A DNA stretch of 64,000 nucleotides from Pseudomonadota bacterium (GTDB lineage: Bacteria > Pseudomonadota > Gammaproteobacteria > DASZBR01), in contig JAJYDF010000003.1 in NCBI GenBank assembly GCA_021777765.1, forward strand, positions 62,001-126,000. The letters run 5' to 3'. The stretch's first letter is position 1; each line of letters starts with the position of its first letter. A model generated the notes under the pieces. It did no database searches, was not told the origin of the DNA, and saw only the letters and a program-made list of their open reading frames with translations. Of the stretch, positions 45,492-55,205 are shown in pieces. A program made the translations under genes and the position numbers.

Positions 45492-46799
45492 TTACATCAT
45501 TAAATTTCTTTTCACAAACAACATTCCCGCAAAAATCGATTTTGCAATTTGGCTAGGAAATTTTGGGGGTAAATTATCTGCTACTTTCTCCACAACTAAC
45601 TCAACTTTTCCCAGCATTTCCTCAATAATTACTTCAGCTCTTTCACTCGAATAATTTGCTGCTTTTGCCGTTTCAATAAAATATCGCCGTTGTAACTTAT
45701 CCCAATGATAATGATTGTTTTTTCCTTTTAAGGCCATTGCCATTTTAATTTTTTGCGCTTGTAATTGTTTTTTTGCTAACAACGGATAAGCCGACATAAT
45801 ATCGTATAAAGGTGTTAATCGATATTTTCCTTCCGGTTCAATAAATATACTAAAGTTTTTTGCATGACCATCTATTGCAGCCAATAACCAAAACAAAACT
45901 TGTGATTTAAAAAATAAATCCCTATCTTCTGTGGGTGTTGCCGAGCTTAATAATAATCGCATGATTTGATTAATACCGGGCCCACCGTCAGCTTGATATT
46001 TTATGTTAGATGAAAATCCAAGTGCTTGGCACATATCCTCTTGAGGTAATCGCATCAACCATTTATTGTTACTTGATAATTTTCGATCAAATCGTTTAAT
46101 AACCAAGACCTTGATATCTTCAAACATTAAAATTTCACAATCAGCTGCAGGTAATCCGAACGCTTTTGCAATTTGTGTACAAAGCCATTCATTTTCGCAG
46201 CTTTCGCTTAAGTCTAAATGTTGATGTTGAATATATCCTATTGGCAATTTAAAAATATGGCTAGTAGGAGTTTCTCCGATTGGTTTGTTCCATTTATTTC
46301 GATGAAACAAAAATGCTGATTTTTCTTGGGCACCGGCTATCGATATACGAAACGCTTGATTATCATCCGTCATTCCCAATGGATTAATCTTATAATTACG
46401 TAATATTTCTGCAATTTCTTTATCGTTTAACGGCTGTGCATTAATTTGTTTGTTGAGTGGTGTAATTTCACCTTCAATAATCTGTATTGCCCCTACACAA
46501 TCTCTACCTATTCCAGCAAGTAAATCAAAAGGTTGATTAGATGCTATTTGAAATTTGGCTTGAATTCTATTTCTTATAAGAGGATTATCCGGTAACAAAT
46601 TATCAAAAAAATTGTAGACAATGTCGCCCTCATAAGGTTGATTAATCAAAGGGAGTGATAATGAAATAGGTCGAGATTGAGGTGTTATTAACCATTGTTG
46701 ATCATATGTAAATGATAAAACACCATTACTCTTTTTCGCTAAATGGCCTACTAAAATACCATTCATCAATATATTTAAAGTTCTACTTGTTGCTTTCAT
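45492..46799 (-). CDS. hipA: HipA-type serine/threonine kinase toxin
   Basis: A 435-residue kinase toxin. In Escherichia coli HipA phosphorylates glutamyl-tRNA synthetase and induces growth arrest. Key residues fall at the expected places: ISIAGAQEKSAF with the autophosphorylated Ser near 153, DGHAKNF with catalytic Asp 310, and PLYDIMSA with Asp 333 (Escherichia coli 150, 309 and 332). The N-terminal couple-hipA region (VLSFTYDQQWL, SLPLINQPYEGDIV) is present. All active-site residues look intact, so it should be functional. It follows hipB by 3 bases and shares its operator. Legionella also uses HipBA-like genes as effectors, so a host-directed role is possible. Confidence 0.93.
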   Translation of the reverse strand: MKATSRTLNILMNGILVGHLAKKSNGVLSFTYDQQWLITPQSRPISLSLPLINQPYEGDIVYNFFDNLLPDNPLIRNRIQAKFQIASNQPFDLLAGIGRDCVGAIQIIEGEITPLNKQINAQPLNDKEIAEILRNYKINPLGMTDDNQAFRISIAGAQEKSAFLFHRNKWNKPIGETPTSHIFKLPIGYIQHQHLDLSESCENEWLCTQIAKAFGLPAADCEILMFEDIKVLVIKRFDRKLSSNNKWLMRLPQEDMCQALGFSSNIKYQADGGPGINQIMRLLLSSATPTEDRDLFFKSQVLFWLLAAIDGHAKNFSIFIEPEGKYRLTPLYDIMSAYPLLAKKQLQAQKIKMAMALKGKNNHYHWDKLQRRYFIETAKAANYSSERAEVIIEEMLGKVELVVEKVADNLPPKFPSQIAKSIFAGMLFVKRNLMM

Positions 46800-46802
46800 A
46801 AA

Positions 46803-47054
46803 TTACCACTCTTCTTTCCATTCACTTGTTTTATGATTATTTTTATCTTTTGGAGATATTCTGAGATCTAAATTTAATGCTGATAGAATTTTAAATAATG
46901 TTTCTAATTGCACCGTCTCGGGTTTATTCTCAAATGATGAAATCGTTTTTTGTTTTAAACCCACTAAATCACCAATTTTATTTTGGCTTAATTTGCGTAG
47001 TTTACGTTGATTGTTAATAAACAAAGCCAGTTCTCTGGGTGAATGGATAAGCAT
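46803..47054 (-). CDS. hipB: HipB-type antitoxin and autorepressor
   Basis: An 83-residue helix-turn-helix protein of the Xre/Cro type. The recognition unit is LSQNKIGDLVGLKQKTISSFE (about residues 22-42; longer than a motif, key residues Q, G, K, S), followed by a short dimer strand and a charged tail. It should bind and neutralise HipA and repress the operon. AGAGGT precedes the ATG. Upstream are three evenly spaced palindromes that are probably its operators. Confidence 0.92.
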   Translation of the reverse strand: MLIHSPRELALFINNQRKLRKLSQNKIGDLVGLKQKTISSFENKPETVQLETLFKILSALNLDLRISPKDKNNHKTSEWKEEW

Positions 47055-47089
47055 ACTTAGTTACCTCTTTAGACCTCACACTAACCTAA

Positions 47090-47160
47090 CCCCTATAGGG
47101 GATAATATTAATTTTATACCCTATAAAGGATAATTTCAATTATATACCCTATAAGGTATA
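47090..47160 (-). promoter_or_regulatory. hipBA operator array
   Basis: Three palindromic boxes: CCCCTATAGGGG (47090-47101), TATACCCTATAAAGGATA (47115-47132) and TATACCCTATAAGGTATA (47143-47160). Their centres are at 47095.5, 47123.5 and 47151.5, exactly 28 bases apart. The TATnCC...GG form resembles the Escherichia coli HipB site TATCC-N8-GGATA. Confidence 0.85.
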
Positions 47161-47250
47161 AAAACCGGCGATCTGACCTCAGAGCCCTCCTATACCTGTC
47201 TCCTCAAAATAGGGGAAAATTGTTAGCAAATCCCCTCATTTTATAATTAA

Positions 47251-47290
47251 TGTAGCCCTTCCAGCGGAGCGCCAGCGACGTGTCCGGGAA
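47251..47290. repeat. Diverged copy of the CCCGGACA repeat
   Basis: TGTAGCCCTTCCAGCGGAGC is followed by GCCAGCGACGTGTCCGGGAA. The right arm is intact; the left arm is damaged. It lies 12 bases from the 3' end of the 2507-residue gene. Confidence 0.6.
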
Positions 47291-47301
47291 TTTCTGTTAA
47301 G

Positions 47302-50300
47302 TTACCCAGCTCGACGGGGGCGATGGTGAATGTTTGCGACTCTGCTATGTTTTTTCATCATCGTAAATGTAGTGCGATCATTAACACTGTTGGGGAAATC
47401 GCGGCAGATGCGATCAAGAGCATGCATAAATGGGGTTGCTTTTAACTGATATTTTTCAGCTAATAAACCCATTTCATCGTTGGAATATTTATCCATGTAT
47501 AAAAAATGCGTACGATTGCGCATGGCTTTGGAAAGGGGTTTTCTACCGACTAGACTGCTGTTGTTTTGCGAGGCAAAAACCATAAAATAGGGATTATTTT
47601 TCTTTAGTAATTTAATTAACAATTTTTCAAGACTGTCATCTAAATTAAATTCATCCAAAATAATTTTCTTATTATTTTTATAAGCGTCTATTATTCTTTG
47701 ATGGGCATCTTTACTGCCAACTTCAATGTCTTCAAATGGAATGTTTTTTCTTTGTATTAATGCACGAATAATTGATGACTTGCCTACACCGGGATCGCCT
47801 TCAATCACTATACATTGTTTAAAATAGTCTGTGTTTTTTTCTGTGGTAGATTGATCATCCTTTTGATCATGAGCGGCAGATTTTGTTGCTGGTTCTAATT
47901 TTGGCTCTGCTTGTTGTTTCGAGAAAGCTTCTTTTTGATTTCTTTTTTGTTCTGCTTTTGTTTTCATCATTTCCATTAATAACAAATCTTGTTCTATAGC
48001 TTCTACAATATAATTTTTTTGTTGTGTTATCACATGTTCCGGATTAATTTCTATGACAGGTGGTTTATTGGATTTTTTCTCAAGCTTAATACCAAATCGG
48101 GTTGATAATTCATCACAAAAGCGTTGACGTTGGACAGGGATTTCAATTGTCCCCGCAAACTCACCTATACATGCATGTAAAAAATTCTGATCAGTATCAT
48201 TACCATAGACTTTATTTGTCACCAAACAATTAAATCTTTGTGTTAAATTCATAGCATCACGTAGCGTATAAATATATTGTGGATTAAATTCCGCAATTAA
48301 ATAATAAGCACCTAATAAGCGTTGGGCATAGTGCTGTAATTGATGCTCTGCTAATAAGGGTTCTATGATGTTGTGTTTTACATATTCGTGGGTAGTCTCT
48401 GCAACATAAATGGTTTCTGCATGTCGTTGAAAAAAAGCATGGTGTGCACGTTGTGGAAAAGTTTCAGGATTTCCTGCTGCTAAAATGACATGATCCTCGG
48501 TTAATTCAAAAAATTCCCCCTCAAAATAAATGACATTATCATTCAGGCTAATGCCCTTCAAAAAATCCCACGTGCCCTCTTCTTCCAGATTAAATTCATC
48601 CAGGAACAACACTTTCTTTTTCTGAGATTTATCTGATAACCATTTACGTATTTTTTCTTTACCACGACAAAAGACAACATTGCTATTTTTCTTTAATGCA
48701 TCAGCAGTAAAAGTTTTACCCGCTGCAGGCATTCCTTTTAACACAATCAATTTGCACTTTTTTTCAAATAATAAAGTATGTAATTCCTTTTTTGCTTTAT
48801 CAACTTGCGGTACTTTAGGTGAAATATCAAGTTGGTAATCTTTGTTAACTCTTTCAAAAAGTAATTGCAGTGTTTGTTTAGTTAATGTGGGTGGCGCTGA
48901 TTTGATATCTAAAGATTGTGCGAGATCTTTCCCTAATATTTCAAGTAATTGAGCTCCATTATAACAATTCAATATCTCCCAAACATATGACTCAAGATCG
49001 GTTGCAGATTCCAGCTTGATAAAATTATTTATAATTAATGATTTTAACTTCTCTTTTCTTGGTAATGATTCGTCGTCAGGACATAAATTATATTTTGCAA
49101 TAACATTGAGATAAGTACGATTGGGATAATCATAATGATACAACCCTTTAATGGGATTATGCGGATGTAATTTACGCGTTTTCATTGCAAATAGCATATT
49201 TTGTAATAAATGATATGACAATTCAGTTTGGCGCGGCACACCTATACCCTGATGCGGGAATTTATCAGCCCAATGATAAAATTGTTCAAGCCTGCTTAAT
49301 AGCAGATTTTCATTGGGAAATGCAGCATAATAGTCTTTAAATGTATAATCCTTTTGCACACTATTTAATGCATAGACTTTAATTTTTGCTGTGGTTGGCA
49401 TGACAATAATTAATCGGCCTGTAATTTCTTTATCAATTCGATTGCCATTAGTATAAATGGATGGTGGACTATCTAATAAGGACAATAATTGTTGGTAAAC
49501 ACTATAAGATAATTCTCCATTTAAAATAATGGACCGCGGTGTTGTTTCCATTAAGGCTTTTAATAAACCTTGTTCTTTATATAAAATATCGGAATTAACT
49601 TCATCTTGATCAGATTGCAATATTTTAATATCGGCAATTAATTCGCTGAATTCTGTTTGCGGGCTGACATTAATGATATATGGCTGTTGATTTTGCTGCT
49701 TGCATTGTTTTGCTAACAACTCTGCAACATAATCAGTATCATTACTAAAAATAGTATTTATTTTATCAGGCAGTTCAGCGATATTATTCATAATAATATT
49801 ATTCGCTGATTGCTGATTGGCTTTAACTTGGGCAATTGCAGCACCAGGTGCTAGCACAAATTCAAACTTTTTATCTGGATATTTATATTTGATGGTTGCT
49901 CTTAATTCATCCCAATCCTGTTGTGGGATTTTACCGGTAATATAAAAAATATCTCCTGCGCGATATTGTGCGAGCAACCCCTCATCTGAAGTAGTTACTT
50001 CTTGCGTTTTACTATCGATGATAATTCTTTCAAAACACTCATGAAAATTTAATATGTTCAAATAAATACGTCTAGTAGATAATTTATTATCTGGCAATTC
50101 AGATTCATGATAAATAGGAAATTGCGGCAAATCGGGGTGTGCTTTAGTTGCGGTGGTAATAGGCGCATTATCCTCAATATCTAATATCTCACCGTTATAA
50201 ATTAATTTGCGTTCTATCTGTAGCCGATACATTAATAAATCAAAATCTTTATTACCAATAGGTGGATTTTCAATAATAAAAGGTCTTTTTTCTCTTATCG

Positions 50301-53300
50301 CGGTGATGAGCGGGCCTTCTTTTAATGTTTTCAATTTTTTAGCAATCGTAATTTGCCCCAATAATTTTTCCCGCCAAGTGCTATTGCCAAATACATCTTT
50401 GCTGTCAATTGTTTTTGTTTCTTGCTGAGGAATAGTTTTATTCGATGACTGCAAAGGCGCTGAGTCTGCTTTTAAATCATTTCCTGCGGGTGGTCGTAAT
50501 TCAGTTGTACGATCGTGTTGTTCATTTTCTGTTACTGCCGGCTTAAATTGCAATTTTTCTTCGTGCCAATACCATCTTTTGCAACGTGATAAAAATGCAG
50601 ACCCTGCCTTAGTCGCTGGATCGCTAATACCGATTACTCGTAAATGGGGCGATGCTTTAATACCCGCTAATGTAAAATTAGATTCAAGTAATTTCTGAAA
50701 AGTACCCATGTCACTAGCAGCAAAATTTGACCAATCTATCACTAATACCCCACCATTTTTTATTAAATTATATAATGGTCCATTAATTTTTTTGACTTTA
50801 CCCTCGCTGATTTGCGCAGGAGTTAAAAATAGCTCAAATTCTTGTGGTTTACTAATATAAATATGTTGGACGTCCATTTCTTTTGCTTTCTGTAAAATAA
50901 TTTTATTAATATCAAATGCATTTTGTCCGCTTTGTAATTCAATTAAGGGCGCCAATGTGTGATCATTGAATAATGGCTGCAAATCATGCAATTCTTTTTT
51001 ATCAATTAATTGTTTTAATTCTTGGTAATATTGTTCCTCTAATGCTTGGTCGGCACTAGAATAGGTTGTTTTATCATCAATTAATGGTGTTGCTGTTGAA
51101 TAGTATTTTCTATCTAGAATATTAAGATCTGACTTAGCAGTGCTAATGTCGGGTGACGAGGTCAATTTGGCATATTTACTGTCAAGCACACCTGATGGCG
51201 TTAAATCGATTAAATCTCCACCCCCTAAATCTTGTCTATGCCAACGAATTTTTTTAGAAGGATATACAAGATAAGGAATTTCCGCATAGGCATGTATTCG
51301 CGAGCACGGATATTTAACAGGCACACCGATTAATCGCGCCAATACCATAAATGCTGCAGTATTATGACTGCATACTCCTCTACGATGTTTAATGCATTGT
51401 ATTAATGCATTAAAGGAAAACGCTTCCTTTTGTGGCAAATCAATGGCATCAAATTGACAATAACTCACTAATTTGTCCATTTTTTCATTAATTGAAATAG
51501 CATTATCAAATAAAAATCCTAATTTATCTTTATCTGCGTATTCGGATTTCAATTCAATCATTAATCGAGAGGTAAGATTGGCTGGCAACAATAATGATGG
51601 ATCAGTAACAACTAATTTTTCAGATTGTGGATTGGCTTTGCTATCATATTCTCTATTTTTTTTAACGAAATAAATCAACTCAATTTTTGTTGTGGTCAGT
51701 GCTTTTATTCTGAATTGCTGCGCTTCTTCGTCATACATTAATTTTATGGCATTGGCTGGATTACAAAAAATATCTGGCGGATCGACATCAGGATGTTGTG
51801 AAACTAATGGATAATCCTCACCTTGAATGATGTTACCGCCAAGATCAACCAACTCGCAATTAATCAATGACGTTTTCAACGAATGATAAAATTGTGTTTT
51901 GTCTGATGCATTAAATGTCGGTATTTTTTTATGAATTTCAATTAAATCATGGGCACTGGCAATAAAACTGATTTCATTGTTGCCATCAAACTGGACCACA
52001 TCAAATATTTCTACACGATTGTAGTTCTTAACTACTGGCCCTTGTGCAGAATGTAACTCAACTCTAAATTGTCCTGCTGCTGAATGAACCACATGATTAT
52101 TACCGGTGTTACTATCAACACCCACCTTTTTTTCCAATGAAAAATAAGATACAGGACTGGCTTCATTTGCATCAGATAAAGATTTTTCATTTTCTGTTAA
52201 TTGATCGATGCTAAGACTACGCCAGGGTAATATTTTGTTTAGCACACGATCAACTGGACTTGCTGTATGATGTATAGTTCTTTTTCCCTTGAATATTTTG
52301 CCAGGTTGTCCAGGTATTAGTTCAAAATGCTCAATATTTTTTTCCAATCGTTGGTCTACACCTTGTAATTTAAAGCTTTGAATTGAACTCTCATCGAGAT
52401 TAATTTTCACATCACAGCGTTCATTCGCTTTATTAATAATTGAAACTATTTTTAATTGATGACAGTTGCTGAAATCAAAATCAATATGATTAGTCCAGAA
52501 TTGAGTTTCAACTCTTTTTAAATGAGGCAAGTAACCTGCTTTAATTTTTAACGACTGACACCCCTGATTTACGTTTCTAAACGTGAAATACTCTAATTCT
52601 TTCAAACATTCAGGTAGCGTAATCTCAATAGTTTTCTGAGGTGACTCATAAAGAGATAACCATTTTAAACGCCTACAATCTACCTGTTGGATAAAAGCAG
52701 CAAATAAATCACAACGAATGCGTAAACTTTGTATATTTGAAATTAATGATGGCACAACAGATGGTGAACTATCTGTATAACCTGTAAAATTAATTTGCGA
52801 AATATTTGGACAATTATCTATTAAGCGCAGAGGAGTTGTATAAGTTAATTTTTCTAATTGTGGCAAATTGATTAATGCTATGTCACCGCCAAATATTTCC
52901 AATTGTTTTAATTTTGGCAGATTTTTTACTGTAAAACGCTCGCCCACTGCTAATGATAATTCAAGCGTTTCTAAATTGTTCAAGGAACATAAATCATTAT
53001 CTGATACAGAATAATTACGTAAACTGAGAACGTCCAAACAGGGATAATCGCTGAGATTAATAAGTGGCGATGTTCCACCATCGCTGATCTTTAAATGGAG
53101 AAAATGCAAATTTGGCTGTACTTTATTTTCCAATTTCTCTAACGCCTTACAATCATTAATATATAACCACTTAAGCGTAGCTGCTACAGGGAGTATAAGC
53201 TCTTGCAGCCGTGTACAATCACTTGTATATAACTGATGCAAATTCCCGAGCAGTACTAAATCTAGTTTTTTCAATTGAGAACAATGTGCAATAGTAAGTT

Positions 53301-54825
53301 TCTTTAATTTTGGAAATAAATCAATTTCAGTTATATTTGCATTATTAATACTAAGCTCTTTTAAATTGGGTAAAATGGCTTGATCCAATTTATCGAAATT
53401 ATTTAATGATAATATTTTTAAAGATTGGCAATTTAATTTAAGATTACAGATAATATTACCCTGTGAAATATCTAATTGTTCTATGGCATTATTTGTGATT
53501 TCAATATTATTTTGGTGAGCAGTTTTGTCTCGAGAGTATATTTTTAAGTTAAATTTTTTCAATTTAGGAAAATGCAATTGGTCGATAATGATATTTACAG
53601 GGTCGGATGTTTCTAACGTCACTCTTAAATTTTCGAGCATTGGTAATGTCAATGATGCGAGCGAAGTAATCAATCTACAGCTATCAATCTCTAAATGTGT
53701 AATATTGTTATACTTGTTTATGAAATCAATTGTTAAATAATCATTATTTGTTACTGTGAGTGACGATAACTTTTGACCAAAGTTAACATGCCTAAAATCA
53801 TTCCTCACATTATATAATGATACTTTACTGATGTTAGGACAATAATCTATTGTAATATTTTTAAAATCCAATGAATCAAATCTCAAGCTGATATTTAAAT
53901 CTGATAATTGCTCGTTATCATAAATTGTCAATAAACTATTCTGAGAAGATCCATCGTTTATATCAATGCTCTTCAAATTATTACAAAGACATATGTTAAC
54001 TTTAATCAATTGACAACTATCGAGAGTTAGCGATGTCAATTGCGTTATATTATGTAAATAAATATTCCAATAGCTATCCAATACGATAAGATCATGATTA
54101 AATGATACTGCAGGAACGTTATTAATGTGTCCTATCGTCCCACAAGACCAATCCATAACCAGGGTTATTTTTTTTGGGACTGAAATTATATTAAACAACC
54201 ACTTTAAATAATCTTCATCATGGGCATGTACATACAAATGATATGGTTTAGTTACATCTATGCCAGCCATTATTTTTTCAAGCGATTCTAAATTTCCTTT
54301 TTTAAGTGTTCTTATATCTATTTCGGGTATTGTTTCTTTTTCATTATTTAATTTTTGCCATAATTTTTGATGAAAAGCTTTATCAATAATCAGAAAATCA
54401 TTGGTGTCAAAACCCTGTAGTTCCAAACACTTTTTCACATCACTTTCAAATGCAGGTATAAGAGTGTCACGTTTTTCCCAAAATTCTATGCCACTTTTGA
54501 TCAGTTTCGCTTGGCTAAATGGACAATTTTTTCCAGGCCAAAAATACACTTCGAAATATTGGGTAATCCCGTTGAACAATGCGAGTTCAGTTTCGTTGTG
54601 AGGGGCACGAATAGTAAGAAAAGGATTGCTGACGATTATTTTGGGTTGGTGTGTTTTTTGTGGAATTAATTCGCGTCGTTCAATGCATTTAACATTATCT
54701 TCTAAAACACGCTGAAATAAACTAATTCGACCTGGGCCATGATCACTTTGTGTCGTATGAATATCTTTATCTTCAGTAATCTCTAGACCTAACAATTTCT
54801 CAAGGGCTATTTGTGTGAAAATCAT
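47302..54825 (-). CDS. Giant LRR, transglutaminase-like and tandem AAA protein (2507 residues)
   Basis: A predicted effector; AGAGG lies 9 bases before the ATG. Residues about 215-860 hold many leucine-rich repeats (LKILSLNNFDKL, LKELSINNANITEI, LKKLTIAHCSQL). Residues about 1130-1215 form a transglutaminase-like domain with the full triad: Cys 1152 (RRGVCSHNTAAF), His 1178 (IHAYAEIPY) and Asp 1207 (LIDLTPSG). Two intact AAA modules of the dynein/midasin type follow: GMPAAGKT (2031-2038) with LFLDEFN (Asp 2076), and GDPGVGKS (2343-2350) with IILDEFN (Asp 2391). The second continues with FASQNNSSLVGRKPLSKAMRNR, a sensor region. Segments near 1360-1405 and 1760-1810 look like AAA modules without Walker A. 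It has no signal peptide. Substrate and secretion are unknown. Confidence 0.85.
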   Translation of the reverse strand: MIFTQIALEKLLGLEITEDKDIHTTQSDHGPGRISLFQRVLEDNVKCIERRELIPQKTHQPKIIVSNPFLTIRAPHNETELALFNGITQYFEVYFWPGKNCPFSQAKLIKSGIEFWEKRDTLIPAFESDVKKCLELQGFDTNDFLIIDKAFHQKLWQKLNNEKETIPEIDIRTLKKGNLESLEKIMAGIDVTKPYHLYVHAHDEDYLKWLFNIISVPKKITLVMDWSCGTIGHINNVPAVSFNHDLIVLDSYWNIYLHNITQLTSLTLDSCQLIKVNICLCNNLKSIDINDGSSQNSLLTIYDNEQLSDLNISLRFDSLDFKNITIDYCPNISKVSLYNVRNDFRHVNFGQKLSSLTVTNNDYLTIDFINKYNNITHLEIDSCRLITSLASLTLPMLENLRVTLETSDPVNIIIDQLHFPKLKKFNLKIYSRDKTAHQNNIEITNNAIEQLDISQGNIICNLKLNCQSLKILSLNNFDKLDQAILPNLKELSINNANITEIDLFPKLKKLTIAHCSQLKKLDLVLLGNLHQLYTSDCTRLQELILPVAATLKWLYINDCKALEKLENKVQPNLHFLHLKISDGGTSPLINLSDYPCLDVLSLRNYSVSDNDLCSLNNLETLELSLAVGERFTVKNLPKLKQLEIFGGDIALINLPQLEKLTYTTPLRLIDNCPNISQINFTGYTDSSPSVVPSLISNIQSLRIRCDLFAAFIQQVDCRRLKWLSLYESPQKTIEITLPECLKELEYFTFRNVNQGCQSLKIKAGYLPHLKRVETQFWTNHIDFDFSNCHQLKIVSIINKANERCDVKINLDESSIQSFKLQGVDQRLEKNIEHFELIPGQPGKIFKGKRTIHHTASPVDRVLNKILPWRSLSIDQLTENEKSLSDANEASPVSYFSLEKKVGVDSNTGNNHVVHSAAGQFRVELHSAQGPVVKNYNRVEIFDVVQFDGNNEISFIASAHDLIEIHKKIPTFNASDKTQFYHSLKTSLINCELVDLGGNIIQGEDYPLVSQHPDVDPPDIFCNPANAIKLMYDEEAQQFRIKALTTTKIELIYFVKKNREYDSKANPQSEKLVVTDPSLLLPANLTSRLMIELKSEYADKDKLGFLFDNAISINEKMDKLVSYCQFDAIDLPQKEAFSFNALIQCIKHRRGVCSHNTAAFMVLARLIGVPVKYPCSRIHAYAEIPYLVYPSKKIRWHRQDLGGGDLIDLTPSGVLDSKYAKLTSSPDISTAKSDLNILDRKYYSTATPLIDDKTTYSSADQALEEQYYQELKQLIDKKELHDLQPLFNDHTLAPLIELQSGQNAFDINKIILQKAKEMDVQHIYISKPQEFELFLTPAQISEGKVKKINGPLYNLIKNGGVLVIDWSNFAASDMGTFQKLLESNFTLAGIKASPHLRVIGISDPATKAGSAFLSRCKRWYWHEEKLQFKPAVTENEQHDRTTELRPPAGNDLKADSAPLQSSNKTIPQQETKTIDSKDVFGNSTWREKLLGQITIAKKLKTLKEGPLITAIREKRPFIIENPPIGNKDFDLLMYRLQIERKLIYNGEILDIEDNAPITTATKAHPDLPQFPIYHESELPDNKLSTRRIYLNILNFHECFERIIIDSKTQEVTTSDEGLLAQYRAGDIFYITGKIPQQDWDELRATIKYKYPDKKFEFVLAPGAAIAQVKANQQSANNIIMNNIAELPDKINTIFSNDTDYVAELLAKQCKQQNQQPYIINVSPQTEFSELIADIKILQSDQDEVNSDILYKEQGLLKALMETTPRSIILNGELSYSVYQQLLSLLDSPPSIYTNGNRIDKEITGRLIIVMPTTAKIKVYALNSVQKDYTFKDYYAAFPNENLLLSRLEQFYHWADKFPHQGIGVPRQTELSYHLLQNMLFAMKTRKLHPHNPIKGLYHYDYPNRTYLNVIAKYNLCPDDESLPRKEKLKSLIINNFIKLESATDLESYVWEILNCYNGAQLLEILGKDLAQSLDIKSAPPTLTKQTLQLLFERVNKDYQLDISPKVPQVDKAKKELHTLLFEKKCKLIVLKGMPAAGKTFTADALKKNSNVVFCRGKEKIRKWLSDKSQKKKVLFLDEFNLEEEGTWDFLKGISLNDNVIYFEGEFFELTEDHVILAAGNPETFPQRAHHAFFQRHAETIYVAETTHEYVKHNIIEPLLAEHQLQHYAQRLLGAYYLIAEFNPQYIYTLRDAMNLTQRFNCLVTNKVYGNDTDQNFLHACIGEFAGTIEIPVQRQRFCDELSTRFGIKLEKKSNKPPVIEINPEHVITQQKNYIVEAIEQDLLLMEMMKTKAEQKRNQKEAFSKQQAEPKLEPATKSAAHDQKDDQSTTEKNTDYFKQCIVIEGDPGVGKSSIIRALIQRKNIPFEDIEVGSKDAHQRIIDAYKNNKKIILDEFNLDDSLEKLLIKLLKKNNPYFMVFASQNNSSLVGRKPLSKAMRNRTHFLYMDKYSNDEMGLLAEKYQLKATPFMHALDRICRDFPNSVNDRTTFTMMKKHSRVANIHHRPRRAG

Positions 54826-55136
54826 GATTTATGGCCTCTGATTAAAATTATAGGTTAGCGTTATTTAATTTTCTTCGGATAGAGGAGCGTTAATTATATC
54901 ATTCTTTTTGAATTACCCTCATCACCCTCAGGCACCTGTTTTTAAGCTACGCGTCCAGCTCCACTTAAAAACCCCAGGCCCTACATCTATGTAGGGGTGT
55001 TCGAAAATTCGTTTCTCACCCCGCAAGCGGGAGAGGATAAAAAATGGAAATAAATTCTATTCCTTTGAAATTTTTGTGCCCTCAAATCAATTAAATAGGT
55101 ATTATTTAGCAATTTGATTTTTTAGAACGTCTAAAC
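54826..55136. other. Divergent spacer with hairpins
   Basis: It holds a hairpin CCCTACAT-CT-ATGTAGGG (54979-54996) and a REP-like CTCACCCCGC/GCGGGAGAG (55015-55035). Neither is followed by a T-run. There is no gene. Confidence 0.6.
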
Positions 55137-55169
55137 GTTATTGATAATCATTCTCATTAAAGATATGAT
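55137..55169 (+). promoter_or_regulatory. Fur box overlapping the nramp promoter
   Basis: 55137-55155 matches the 19-bp Fur consensus at 16 of 19 positions (core GATAATCATT). It covers the -35 box TTGATA (55141-55146), which is 17 bases from TATGAT (55164-55169). Iron-bound Fur would block RNA polymerase here. Confidence 0.75.
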
Positions 55170-55205
55170 GGCTTTCCCTTAATCTCTTAAACAAAAGTGA
55201 TAAAA

